This document shows positions 11,332 through 21,171 of a stretch of DNA of 64,000 nucleotides, piece by piece. Position 1 is the first letter of the stretch, and each line of letters opens with the position of its first letter. The DNA is from Siphonodentalium dalli (taxonomy: Eukaryota > Mollusca > Scaphopoda > Gadilida > Siphonodentaliidae), in assembly GCA_032622095.1 (NCBI GenBank), contig CP136067.1, positions 76,348,705 to 76,412,704 on the forward strand. The letters run 5' to 3'. A program made the translations under genes and the position numbers. The notes under the pieces were generated by a model, which saw nothing but the letters and a program-made list of their open reading frames with translations, ran no database searches and had not been told where the DNA came from.

Positions 11332-11782
11332 AGGTACTCAATCCGATCAGATGCTCCTAAATTACTATTTCTTTGACTTCGGGGGTAAAAAATATTTTAT
11401 TCGAGTCGAGGAACCTACCCGTCAAAGCTCAGTGATCAGATATCGATTTTTGAAGTTAATTATTTCAATTGTTTCTAGCCCAGAAACTCGTGTTCAAAAT
11501 GGTTCAAACGGACGTTCTTGCAGGTAAAGATGGATAACTCTTAAAATTAAGTGGTTATTATTACCACTTGATATTAGAGTTATCTTTTCCTGCAAGAACG
11601 TCCGTTTGAAAAAGTTTGAACACGAGTTTCTGGGCTAGAAACAATTGAAATAACTAAGATAAAAAATCGATATCTGATCACTCTGAGCTTTATGGGTGGG
11701 TTCCTCGACTCGAATCAAATATTTTTTACCCCCGAAGCCAAAGAAATAGTAATTTAGAAGCGTCTGATCGGATTGAGTGCCT
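11332..11782. mobile_element. TTAA MITE family A, full foldback copy
   Basis: It is 451 bp, almost entirely palindromic: the arms run AGGTACTCAATCCGATCAGA inward through TTCGGGGGTAAAAAATA, ATCGATTTTT and AACTCGTGTTC to a centre at about 11560. Flanked by TTAA (11328-11331 and 11783-11786). Its right TTAA is also the left TTAA of the next element. Confidence 0.9.
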
Positions 11783-11786
11783 TTAA

Positions 11787-12366
11787 AGGGGTACTGTACG
11801 CCATTTTCATTAAATTTCCGGTGACAACAACGATCTAATATCGATAATATATAGAAACATAAGTAATTTGAGTCGAAGATGTATTCTGTAAACGCTCAGG
11901 TTAATAGGCTATCTTAAAATTTAATAATTTAAAAGTTAATAATTTGATATAAATTGAATTTATGACTGGAGCCATAAAATGGCGTCAATTAAATTACGAA
12001 TTACCGTAAACAAAAACAGTAATTGAGGGATACTGGATTGTTAAACCGATCGCACACACGATCGCTTAAAATATTATGATGATACGGGGAGAACACTCAA
12101 GCCACTCACTGACTAGCGATGATGCAATAACTTAAATGATTATATGGGACTAGTATGCATATAATATAACTTTTATTTGATTTATTTGGTTGAAAACTTT
12201 ACAAAAATTACTCGACAACGACAATTTGTATTTTTGCATTCCGGTAAATTTGTCATCCGTAACATGACTTCGTACTCAACAGACTTTCAAATAATGGAAA
12301 AATTGTTACCTTATTCTCAGACTCGGAGACTATAGAAACCAACAACATTTGTCGTATAGTACCCCT
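11787..12366. mobile_element. TTAA MITE family B, copy 1
   Basis: It is 580 bp with ends AGGGGTACTGTAC and GTATAGTACCCCT, TTAA at 11783-11786 and 12367-12370. It matches 41968-42559 throughout, including CGCTCAGGTTAATAGGCTAT and GCCATAAAATGGCGTC. AGGG ends with TTAA recall Kolobok-type elements; a piggyBac source is the alternative. No coding capacity. Confidence 0.9.
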
Positions 12367-12399
12367 TTAAGACGAAATAATAAACAAAATAAAACACAA

Positions 12400-12720
12400 T
12401 AACTTCCAAGTGTGGTATTTTTGATTGAAAAATTAACATATTCGAACTTGATCTGTATTTTGGGGTGGTAAACTATCGTACCAAATTTGGTTCAGTTCAC
12501 TTGATTCAATCTAAAGTTATCATCCGGAAACAGCAAATCGGGTAAAATCTAAGTGGAAAAAAGGGGGCATAACTCAGTCAAAATCATGCAGACGAAACCC
12601 ATATTCGAACATAATCTGTATTTTGGTGTGGTAAACTAACATACCAAATTTCGTTCAGTTCGCTCGATTCAATCTAAAGTTATCATCCGGAAACCAAAAG
12701 CGGACGACTAGGATGGATGG
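12400..12720. repeat. GGGCCATAACT-type units
   Basis: Two degenerate copies with TTCGAACNTGATCTGTATTT, ATACCAAATTTNGTTCAGTT, CAATCTAAAGTTATCATCCG and, in the second, GGGGGCATAACTCAGT. Confidence 0.75.
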
Positions 12721-12804
12721 ACGGACGGCTAGACAACCCATTTACATAATATGACAGTTTTTTCAAACGGGCGTATAAAAACGGGCATATACAAAATACA
12801 TGTA

Positions 12805-12900
12805 CAGTAATGCCCTAAATAATCCTTATTTCGACTACATCCTGAAAAATTACCTGTAATTCTGCTGTGGTTAAGAAGTCGATTATTTAGGGCATTACTG
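12805..12900. mobile_element. Short MITE (family N), 96 bp
   Basis: Terminal inverted repeats CAGTAATGCCCTAAATAATC and the exact inverse, with candidate 4-bp duplications TGTA directly on both sides. The right part reappears inverted and truncated at 14825-14890. Confidence 0.85.
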
Positions 12901-12951
12901 TGTAACAAACTATGCACTGCTGTGACTTAACTTTTTGTTTCTGTTCACTGA

Positions 12952-13266
12952 CAGGAAGTAAGCACTCTCTGTACCACAAAAAGGAGGACCCCCATGGTCT
13001 TATACAAGCCTTGAAATAGCGTGCCTGTCATTTGCAGAATGAGGTCCCCAGAGGGTGAATTTAGTGATGCTAGCATCATCAAATTCACCCTCTTGAGGAC
13101 CTCATTCTGCTTGCACCTCAGCAGAATGAGGTTCCCAGAGGGTGAATTTGGTGATGCTAGCCCGCTATGTGGGGTAGCATCACTAAATTCACCCTCTGGG
13201 AACCTCATTCTGCAAATGACAGACACACTATTTCAAGGCTTGGTCTTATATCATCACTGCTTCCTG
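12952..13266. mobile_element. Composite of family P hairpins
   Basis: The outer ends are inverted (CAGGAAG / CTTCCTG; then ATACAAGCCTTGAAATAG and inverse; then TGTCATTTGCAGAATGAGG and inverse). Inside are two successive hairpins with arms AGAATGAGGTCCCCAGAGGG (13036-13110) and AGAATGAGGTTCCCAGAGGG (13119-13213). The nested symmetry implies one foldback element that grew by inverted duplication. Confidence 0.85.
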
Positions 13267-13284
13267 CAATGATACATGTATAAT

Positions 13285-13530
13285 CCTTTCATGACTGGAG
13301 CTTCCTGGAATTTTGACAAAACCCTGTGCAAATGCATTCTCTTTTATATGCGAGTCCCATGGGGATCATTGCATAGTATATACGATAATGTATTGGCCTA
13401 ACAATTTTGACCTTGACCTTTGCATTCTCTCATATATGCGAGGCTCCCTATGGGAGATTCGCATATATAAGAGAATACACTGGCACATGATCTGTAATGC
13501 TGCACCAGTGCAGCTCCCGTCATGAAAGTG
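13285..13530. mobile_element. Family H MITE, near-complete
   Basis: The ends are inverted: CCTTTCATGACTGGAGCT and AGCTCCCGTCATGAAAG. Two internal hairpins with GCATTCTCTTATATGCGA-type arms sit around 13329-13390 and 13426-13476. The related half copy at 13600-13745 ends GCAGCTCCCGTCATGCAAGT. Confidence 0.8.
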
Positions 13531-13599
13531 CTAATAATAAATAATCACGGCATTTCACATTTAATTCTCAGAATCCTGGGTGACTCTAAACATAAACTT

Positions 13600-13745
13600 A
13601 ATTAAACAATTTTTACCTTGATCTTTTATGCCAGTGCATTCTCTTATATAAGTGAGGCTCCAGATGGGAGATTCACATATATAAGAGAATGTACTGGCAC
13701 AGGATCTTTAATGCTGCACCATTGCAGCTCCCGTCATGCAAGTGT
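13600..13745. mobile_element. Family H half element
   Basis: One hairpin (GCCAGTGCATTCTCTTATAT ... inverse) followed by AGGATCTTTAATGCTGCACC and the H end GCAGCTCCCGTCATG. The left end is missing. Confidence 0.7.
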
Positions 13746-14820
13746 GGCAGTATGCTTGTTTATGATGTGCTGGAGGTAAACAAATTCTGATGGTTGAGGG
13801 TCTGCAACATGAGTGGGCACAGGCTCATTAGCCCCACCCCCAATCTCCATAGCTGCTCCCCTGATTTGAAGTGGCCACAATGCTTACTCGTACAGATATG
13901 AATTCCCATAAATTCATTCATGATTTCATAATAGTATTTAATAATTGAAACTAGGGAGATTTGTTCACTTTAAACTCACCAGGTCTTTCAATTTTGATAA
14001 TATTCGGCTCCGATATCACCAAGAATTATTGTACAATATGGCCCAGCATGAACTCGGTGAACAAAATGAATTTTCAATGAAAACGTGATGTAGGAAAATT
14101 CAACTAGGGAATACAATAATATACCAGCTAGGTTACCTTTTTGTTGGCATCAATACACACACCTGGAATTATTATGAATTTGCATGGGTAACATGCATTC
14201 TAGTAAAGTGAATCACTACAATCACCTCAGCCGAACTGGTGGATGCTCTGGTCTGTAGCAGGTGCTTCAATAGTTTGATAACTGATTAAATGTTGTCAAA
14301 ACATGATCATTGCATCTATTATTTTCCCAACAAAGGATTGTCCAAATTTAAGTCAATATTATTGAAAAATTGACTTATGTCTCCCACAGTTAACACACAA
14401 GTGCCTGTCCTTTGTCTCTTCAGTTCATTCAGTCATTAACACTACTCATTCACACTACAGCATACCTTCACTCAATACAATAATTCTCTCACCTCACTGC
14501 ACTCCTATCACCTTACACACAATAAGACATGATAAAAACATTTAACCCCTCAGACTATCAATCTCCCTTTCAATATTTAAATAAACAGAATATATACATT
14601 ATGAATAGGCAAGTTTACAATTGTACCAAGTGTATATTGTACATGAGGAAATTGCTTCATTATATACCAGTTAACTTAATAAAACCAAAATGAAAAGCAA
14701 TTTTACCACTGTTCAATGTTTGCATTTCACAAGACTGGGGAAGCACCTAGTTTGGTGAGAACACAATCTGCTAACTGCATTTTTGTATCAACCATAAAAC
14801 ATCACAAATAGTGTTATCTA
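13746..14820. other. No gene seen
   Basis: About 1.1 kb without long frames, terminal inverted repeats or RNA-gene-like features that I can identify. It may be ordinary intergenic or intronic DNA. Confidence 0.5.
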
Positions 14821-14824
14821 TGAC

Positions 14825-14928
14825 AGTAATGCCCTAAATAATTGACTCCTCAACCACAGCAGAATTATGGACAATTTTTCAGGATTTAGTCTGAAATATG
14901 GCTTGTTGCCATTCATCGGAAAGCTCTG
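14825..14928 (-). repeat. Truncated family N MITE joined to a copia-flank fragment
   Basis: It starts CAGTAATGCCCTAAATAATT and follows family N to about 14888. It then switches to a stretch that is the reverse complement of 16589-16626 (GAGCTTTCCGATGAATGGCA ... CAAGCCATATTTC), the first codons of the copia frame. Confidence 0.75.
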
Positions 14929-15242
14929 TTTGTCACGTTACCTCCCATTACCCTTCCATAACTGGAGCCAATCTCTACCAGAGCGCACCAGTCATGCTTC
15001 CTTTCTGACTCTGTAACCGGCTGGGTACTAGTCCATGTTTCTATATTGAGCGTGGTATTTTTTAGCAAAAATGGAGAAACCCGATCGCTCAAAAGTAAAA
15101 TTTTCTATATGCTTTGAGAACAATTCCCACAATAAAACATAATTACAGAATGGAAAATCAGAGCGGTAGTTTTGTTGACTATTTTCGCAAGCTACTCGTC
15201 AAAATTGCAGCAAATTAGAACTCTTGTCTTTGACTTGCCGTC
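14929..15242. other. No feature seen
   Basis: No repeat end, exon or RNA feature recognised between the family N fragment and the inverted family H copy. Confidence 0.4.
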
Positions 15243-15725
15243 CAAATGTGGGTGAAATGTCGGCAGCAGCGGTCTTGCCGAGTCATCAAGGGAGGTAAAC
15301 CCTGCATGGAGTTTGAACTGGATCTACATGAAATTTTGCGAAAACCATGTTCCAATGCATTCTCTTATATATGCGAGTCTTCCATTGTGAGCCTTGCATA
15401 TATAAGAATGCATTAGCCTAACAATAATTACATTGACCCTGTAAACCAGTGCATTCTCTTATATATGGGAGACTCGCATATATAAGAGAATGCACTGGCA
15501 CAGGATATTTAATGCTTCACTAGCTCGGCTCCCATCTTGATAACTCTCAAATCCCAATAAATTATTCTCTTCAGCCACCAGCTGATGATGGGTCTCTTTG
15601 TCATATCTCTTATTGTGTGAACATGTGCTATATAGAATACACCCATAGTAGCCAAGTGTACCCAAATTTTCACCACAAGTGGCAATGTGGTTTTAATCAC
15701 AAGCCTTTTGGCGAGTGGTCACCAC
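15243..15725 (-). mobile_element. Family H hairpin element, inverted copy of 861-1340
   Basis: It is near identical to 861-1340 in reverse orientation, from CCAAATGTGGGTGAAATGTC to GCCTTTTGGCGAGTGG. Homology stops at the CCCACATTTG end and, on the other side, at the point where the 25-bp array begins in copy 1. The 14-kb spacing and opposite orientation make a potential large inverted-repeat pair. Confidence 0.85.
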
Positions 15726-16295
15726 AATATCACGAGTGATGAATTTTTTTACACTCGGTTACTATGGGTGTATTTTATTTATGCCATAATTATTATTGTG
15801 CCATTTATGGTGTTTTCTGGGTTTGTGTTTTTCGCTTGCTAATTAGGGTATGGGCAAATGAGTGAAATATGAATAAAATGTACTTGAATATTTTCGTACC
15901 CGAACGATATGATTAGAAAGGTACTTGAGTATGTTCGTACATTGTACTTGAACCATGTAATGAAGTTTGACAATAAGTATTGTTGTGGTCTAATATAGGT
16001 AGCATATTGTTGATCGCGATGGATATTCACATATCGCTTAAAGCCTTTGCAGTTTTAGGTCGGTGTGTATACATGTTGACATGCTTTATTGCACCATGGC
16101 CACGGTGAGATGTGTGCGCTGAATGAAAATTCCTGCATTAACCCTTACCACACTGTGCACTATGTTTCTACTGTTGTTTAACCTGTTGTTTAACCTGCTT
16201 TGTTATTTTCACGTGACATAAATCAAATGGTATCAACTATGATATTGCATGGGGATTTGAGGGTGGTATAAGAAATTTGAACATGTTATTTAACA
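15726..16295. other. No gene seen
   Basis: ACACTCGGTTACTATGGGTG near 15752 echoes ACACTCGGCGACTATGGGTG at 927. GTACTTGA-TATT-TCGTAC recurs at about 15880 and 15921. Nothing else recognised. Confidence 0.5.
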
Positions 16296-16588
16296 TCGTT
16301 TAATGACACCATATTTTTATTTTAATTAACCCTCTTCATGCGACCATATTTTAACTTTAATTACCCCCCATGTTACCATATTTTAACCGACATTCATTGG
16401 AACATGTTTCAATTAACCCCCTGGGTCCATATTTGTATTAACCCTCGTGGGACCATTTTCTAATTAACCCTGATCAGTTATGGGACCATATTTTAATTAA
16501 CAATAATGGTATCATTTTAATTAACTATCGTGAGATCATATTTTTATTAACCCTCATTGGATCATTTATAATTAACCCTCATTTGATC
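16296..16588. repeat. Degenerate tandem repeat of about 30-40 bp
   Basis: Repeated TAATTAACCCTCNTGGGACC / ATATTTTAATTAAC units with variation run right up to the start of the copia fragment. Confidence 0.8.
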
Positions 16589-16607
16589 ATACAGAGCTTT
16601 CCGATGA

Positions 16608-18302
16608 ATGGCAACAAGCCATATTTCCGACAGTGAAGAATGGACTTGTGTTTCTGTTCTTGGGAGAGCTGGTAAAGCTACTGGTGGAAACAAATATTGG
16701 TACAACATGGAATCTCCTGCTGGTGACCAATTTAGCATTGATCTAAAAGAAGTTGAGTGGGAAGTGTGTGATCAAGAAACTCTGATAACGTTTGTTCCAA
16801 AGGAAAAGCAAAATGATGCAACTTGTGTGAAAGCTAAGATCCTTGAACTTGAAAAATTAAAAACATTTGATACTTATGATGAAGTGGATGAATGTGGTCA
16901 GCAGGCTATTTCTTTAAGATGGGTTCTAGTGTATAAAGGTGATGATGTTCAAGCTCGGTTGGTTGCCCGCGGATTTGAGGAAGAAGTTCAGGTACAGAGA
17001 GATTCACCAACTGTTAGTAAAATCTCAATTAGAATATTTTTGATTCTTGCAGTCAATCACAACTGGACTGTCAAAACTACTGATATAAGATCTGCTTTTC
17101 TACAAGGAAACAAGTTAGAAAGAGAAGTTTTTGTGATTCCACCAAAGGAGGAAAACAAAGAGGGAATACTATGGAGACTTAAAAGGTGCCTATATGGTTT
17201 AAATGATGCAGCGAGACAGTTCTATCTAAGTGTGGTTGAGGAACTGGAAAAATTGGGATGTGTTCGTTGTTCGCTGGACCCTTCTTTGTTTTATAAATAT
17301 GACTCTAAAGGACAGATATGTGGCATAATTGTCAGTCATGTGGACGATTTTCTACATGCAGGGAATGACAATTTTGATAAAGACGTGATGGATGGACTAT
17401 GCAGGCGATTCATTGCAAGGAAGATCGAAGTGTCAAAGTTTTCATATGTTGGGTTGAATATTGAACAGATAAGTGGAGAGATAAAGTTGGACCAGAACAA
17501 TTATGTTGAAAGTACCAAAAGTGTCCGTATTTCAGCTGAAAGAGGATCAAGAAAAACTGATGAATTAAGTTCTCAAGAATATACGGAACTAAGATCATTG
17601 GTAGGAAGCCTTAATTGGATTGTGCAGGGAACTCGCCCAGATCTAGCTTTTGAGTTAATTGAACTGAGTACCAAATTTAAGAATGGACAGGTCTGTGATC
17701 TATTAAGAGCTGTTAAAATTATGAACAAGCTCAAAGGTGAAAACTCAATGATCAAATTTCCACATTTGGGACTTCCGGTCAATAAATTGTGCTCTGAAAA
17801 TTGGAGATTAATTCTATTCACAGATGCTGCTTATGCCAACTTACCAGATGGCATAAGCAGTACAATGGCATATGTGCTCTTCATAGTTTCTAAGGAAAAA
17901 AGGTCATGCCCTCTTTCTTGGAACTGTCATAAAATCAGAAGAGTGGTGAGGTCAACTTTGGCAGCTGAAGCAATGAGTCTGCAAGAAGGCATAGAGGAAG
18001 CTATATATGTGAGGACAATTTTTATGGAAATGTGTAAATTTGACAATTCTCAGCTTCCGATTACTGCTTATGTGGATAACCGCAGTGTGGTTGAAGCAGT
18101 TCATTCAACAAGGATGGTAGATGACAAAAGGCTTAGGATTGAGTTAGGAGCCATAAAGCAGTGTTTGGAAAGGAGAGAAATTTCACATATAAGGTGGTGC
18201 CCAGGATCACTACAGCTGGCGAACTGTTTAACCAAGCGTGGTGCTTCAGGTGAGCAGTTGCTCACAATCTTCCAGAAAGGGAAGATAGAGATGGATGTGT
18301 AG
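16608..18302 (+). CDS. Ty1/copia-type Pol fragment: reverse transcriptase and RNase H
   Basis: A 564-codon uninterrupted frame for the C-terminal half of a copia-type polyprotein, which copies element RNA into DNA in cytoplasmic particles. Residues 10-55 resemble the linker after integrase (GRAGKATGGNKYWYN). RT spans about 70-300 with QARLVARGFEE (115-125), the metal-binding TDIRSAFLQG (D159), LYGLNDAAR and the HVDD box (244-247, in place of the commoner YVDD). GTRPDLAFE follows at 341-349. RNase H shows D406 (FTDAAY), E454 (LAAEAMS) and D490 (AYVDNRS). The fourth expected acid reads N539 in LANCLTK, where LAD-LTK is usual. A stop codon lies directly before the first ATG, and gag, protease and integrase are absent upstream, where a simple tandem repeat begins. 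Class is certain; activity is doubtful. Confidence 0.95.
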   Translation: MATSHISDSEEWTCVSVLGRAGKATGGNKYWYNMESPAGDQFSIDLKEVEWEVCDQETLITFVPKEKQNDATCVKAKILELEKLKTFDTYDEVDECGQQAISLRWVLVYKGDDVQARLVARGFEEEVQVQRDSPTVSKISIRIFLILAVNHNWTVKTTDIRSAFLQGNKLEREVFVIPPKEENKEGILWRLKRCLYGLNDAARQFYLSVVEELEKLGCVRCSLDPSLFYKYDSKGQICGIIVSHVDDFLHAGNDNFDKDVMDGLCRRFIARKIEVSKFSYVGLNIEQISGEIKLDQNNYVESTKSVRISAERGSRKTDELSSQEYTELRSLVGSLNWIVQGTRPDLAFELIELSTKFKNGQVCDLLRAVKIMNKLKGENSMIKFPHLGLPVNKLCSENWRLILFTDAAYANLPDGISSTMAYVLFIVSKEKRSCPLSWNCHKIRRVVRSTLAAEAMSLQEGIEEAIYVRTIFMEMCKFDNSQLPITAYVDNRSVVEAVHSTRMVDDKRLRIELGAIKQCLERREISHIRWCPGSLQLANCLTKRGASGEQLLTIFQKGKIEMDV

Positions 18303-18393
18303 ACAAGAAGTATCGGTATGTAGATGTACATTTGTAAATAATATCATGCTCTGGATTTTATGGAAAAAAAGAATTTAACAAAAAAAAAATATT

Positions 18394-18414
18394 AAAGGAA
18401 CAGAAGAAGGGGAA
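18394..18414 (+). other. Polypurine tract of the copia-type element
   Basis: AAAGGAACAGAAGAAGGGGA lies just before the TGTTGA start of the candidate LTR, where plus-strand DNA synthesis is primed in LTR elements. Confidence 0.8.
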
Positions 18415-18604
18415 TGTTGATCCACAGCCAGCCACAGTGTAATAATGTGTACAGATCGCTAATAGAACGGACCGACCGGAAGTGACGAATTGAGAGAGCG
18501 TCCGTAGCGATGAATGAATGTCGGCGATAAAATACAGCGTAAGTCTGCGTAATACCAGTTTAACAATATACAAGTGTGGTGCAGCCTGTGGGAAGTTAGT
18601 AACA
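18415..18604 (+). mobile_element. Candidate 3' LTR of the copia-type element
   Basis: It starts TGTTGATCCACAGCCAGCC right after the polypurine tract and may end with GAAGTTAGTAACA (about 190 bp; TG...CA). No second LTR was found in the window, so the 3' end is a guess and the 5' part of the element is missing or lies outside. Confidence 0.55.
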
Positions 18605-19815
18605 TGCTATGCTGTCAAGTGCTGCTATATTCATCAGATGCGAATATAAAGGAGTTTGCTGATCTTTAAATTTCTACTGCATGACGGGTGTAAAACAGAT
18701 GAGCTGTCATTCTTGGGAATGTTCAATATAAGAAGGGTGTGATGAACTATATATTAAGTGTTAATTCATTGCAATTGTTGCAATGGTGAGGTGTGCACAT
18801 ACATCAGGAATATACACTGCTGTGGAAGAATGGCTAGGATGACAATTATTCCTGCTGGATATGTTTGAATTAAAGTTTAATTTTCAAAATCTCACTGTGT
18901 CTTCATTGATGTTTATCTTAAAACTTCATTCAACATTGATGCAACCAATTATGTCATTTGGACAATTTACTTCATCTTCGACTATTAATTTTGGTTGCTT
19001 ATGATATGATTCATGAATGGGGTGGCCCTCACATGTGCAGGCAAATTACATGCCTCAATTTAAGGTTACTGACAGCACTTAAATGGTAGAATAGTCCTCA
19101 GAGGTTTGTGATTTCAGGAAATTTTACATGTAATTTGCCACATCTTGCAGCATCTTGTGGAATTTAGTTCTATGCCAGCATGCACACTTGAAAATTAATC
19201 ACAAAATTATGTGAGAAACACTTGACTGTTTGCGTACCAACTGTTTCTATCATAATAATTTCAGGACTGTGTAAACAGTAAATAAGTGATAACTGTAAAC
19301 AAAAAAATTACATGGTCACCGTTTATTTTCTGTTTACTTGGCAACCAACATTATTATGGTAGAAACCATCAAAAATAATGGGTTTTCGTATAATTTAAGA
19401 TTTGACCAATTGGCAAAAAGAACCCATATACATGTACATGTATGTTTGTGGGAGGGTATGAAAGGCATAATATAGAAATTTGATAGCCTGTAGCATGCAA
19501 GTGATCAGCTGAATTTTTGTACTGGAAATGGAATCTGGTGGCATCTGTTTCAGACTGTCTAAAGCCTTTTTATAATTAGCCCTTTAATATATCAATGGAT
19601 TGGTAATTATAATAAAAATCAATTTATGACTTGGGTCATAAATTAATTTTCATTATAATTTTACATGTCGAACTTGGAAAACCAAATTCATTCATGTGTT
19701 GCATATATTTTGTTGAGTATGGATATGGTACAATAAATGGGTGGATTTAGTGTACAGTACCCTTAAAGGTTGCATAAGTATGTTGTATGGCACATTTATC
19801 AATAAATTGTGCAAA
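18605..19815. other. No gene seen
   Basis: AT-rich DNA. A small hairpin, ATCAATTTATGACTTGGG with inverse, lies at about 19617-19645. No other feature recognised. Confidence 0.5.
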
Positions 19816-20305
19816 AAAGTAACTTTTTGGTCAAAACCAAAATTGGTTTTTATCAAAACCAAAATTGGTTTCATATATAAAACCAGTTTGGGTTTTTATC
19901 AAAACCAGTTGGCGCTTGGTATTTGGTTTTGATCAAAACCTAATTTGGTTACATATATGGGACAAAAGTTCAATACCAATTTGGGTTTTGAATGAAACCA
20001 ATTGCTCAATACCATTTGGTTTTTATCAAAACCAAAATTGGTTTCATATATTGATCAAGTGCTCAATACCATTTGGTTTTGATCAAAACCAAAATTGGTT
20101 TCATATATTGATCAAGTGCTCAATACCAATTGGTTACATATATGGTACAAAACCAATTTGGGTTTTGATCAAAACCAAATACTCTTGTTATTGGGTTTTG
20201 ATCAAAACCAGTTGGCGCTTGGTATTTGGTTTTGATCAAAACCTAATTTGGTTACATATATGGGACAAAGTTCAAAACCAAATTTGTTTTTTTTTAAAAC
20301 CAAAA
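19816..20305. repeat. Palindrome array built on GGTTTTGATCAAAACC
   Basis: The self-complementary core GGTTTTGATCAAAACC or variants occurs repeatedly (about 19927, 20078, 20160, 20188, 20227), separated by TTGGTTTCATATATTGATCA and GGTTACATATATGG. A 60-bp stretch from TTGGCGCTTGGTATTTGG is duplicated (about 19909 and 20211). It yields open frames on both strands that I read as repeat artefacts. Confidence 0.85.
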
Positions 20306-20314
20306 TGTTTAAGA

Positions 20315-20545
20315 GTGTACCGCTCTTTAGCGATGAGGGCAAAAGAGCGTTGCGGATGATAACGTTATACGTTGGCGCAATGCGCAAAATATCTTGGCAA
20401 TGCACGTGCCGCTGATCCAACATGGACCGCTCTTTAGCACCGAGGGCTAAAGAGCAGTATACCGTATTTTAGCACCAAACGCTAAAGAGCGGTATACCGT
20501 TAATTAGCGTATCGGGGCCCATAAAGCGCGGTATCACCCTATGTG
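20315..20545. repeat. Cluster of GCTCTTTAGC / GCTAAAGAGC hairpins
   Basis: ACCGCTCTTTAGC and GCTAAAGAGCGGTATACCG alternate at about 20320, 20430, 20450 and 20488, giving several possible stems. Unlike the neighbours, it is moderately GC-rich. Confidence 0.75.
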
Positions 20546-21171
20546 TGCCGATCGGTGTATTGCCGTGGGTCGGTGTAGAGCTGTTAACCGCGGGAATTCC
20601 CGTACGAGGGGTAGATTGGAAAACGTGGTTTGTCAAAGCACAGAATGAAATATTCTTAACTGTTTTTTTGGCTTTAATCATCGAACAAAGGACCCAACAA
20701 ACATTAAGTATGATTGCCTAGTTAATAATATCGCATACTCGCGTCCCTTCAATACTTTTATCACAGCTTTTGCCTCGAAAAAGGTAAAATTCCTGTTTAA
20801 ATCTCCATAACTTTTTGCAAACCAATACCTTTACTTCGGGAAACCAATTGAAATTATAGGCAAATATATTGGGAATCGATTTGGGTGTATAAACCCAACC
20901 ATCAAAGCTACATTTCTTGGTGAAAATTTTGTTTGACGGAGGGCGCTACCGAGAAAACATGGCACGAATATAGCAATGAGAAAACATGGTATGATCGGGA
21001 AAAAGCTGTCAAAGACCGGATGATAGCTGGAATTAAACCTTCATATATTCTGGTATTTTATCAGGTTTAGGCGGTGTTATTCTCAGGACATTCTTCGAAC
21101 ATATATGGGACTGATTGGTCATGACTAAACATATCGTATAAACATTTACGTCGGGTGCAAATATCGTTTTG
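20546..21171. other. No gene seen
   Basis: No recognisable element or exon between the hairpin cluster and the frameshifted gene downstream. Confidence 0.4.
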
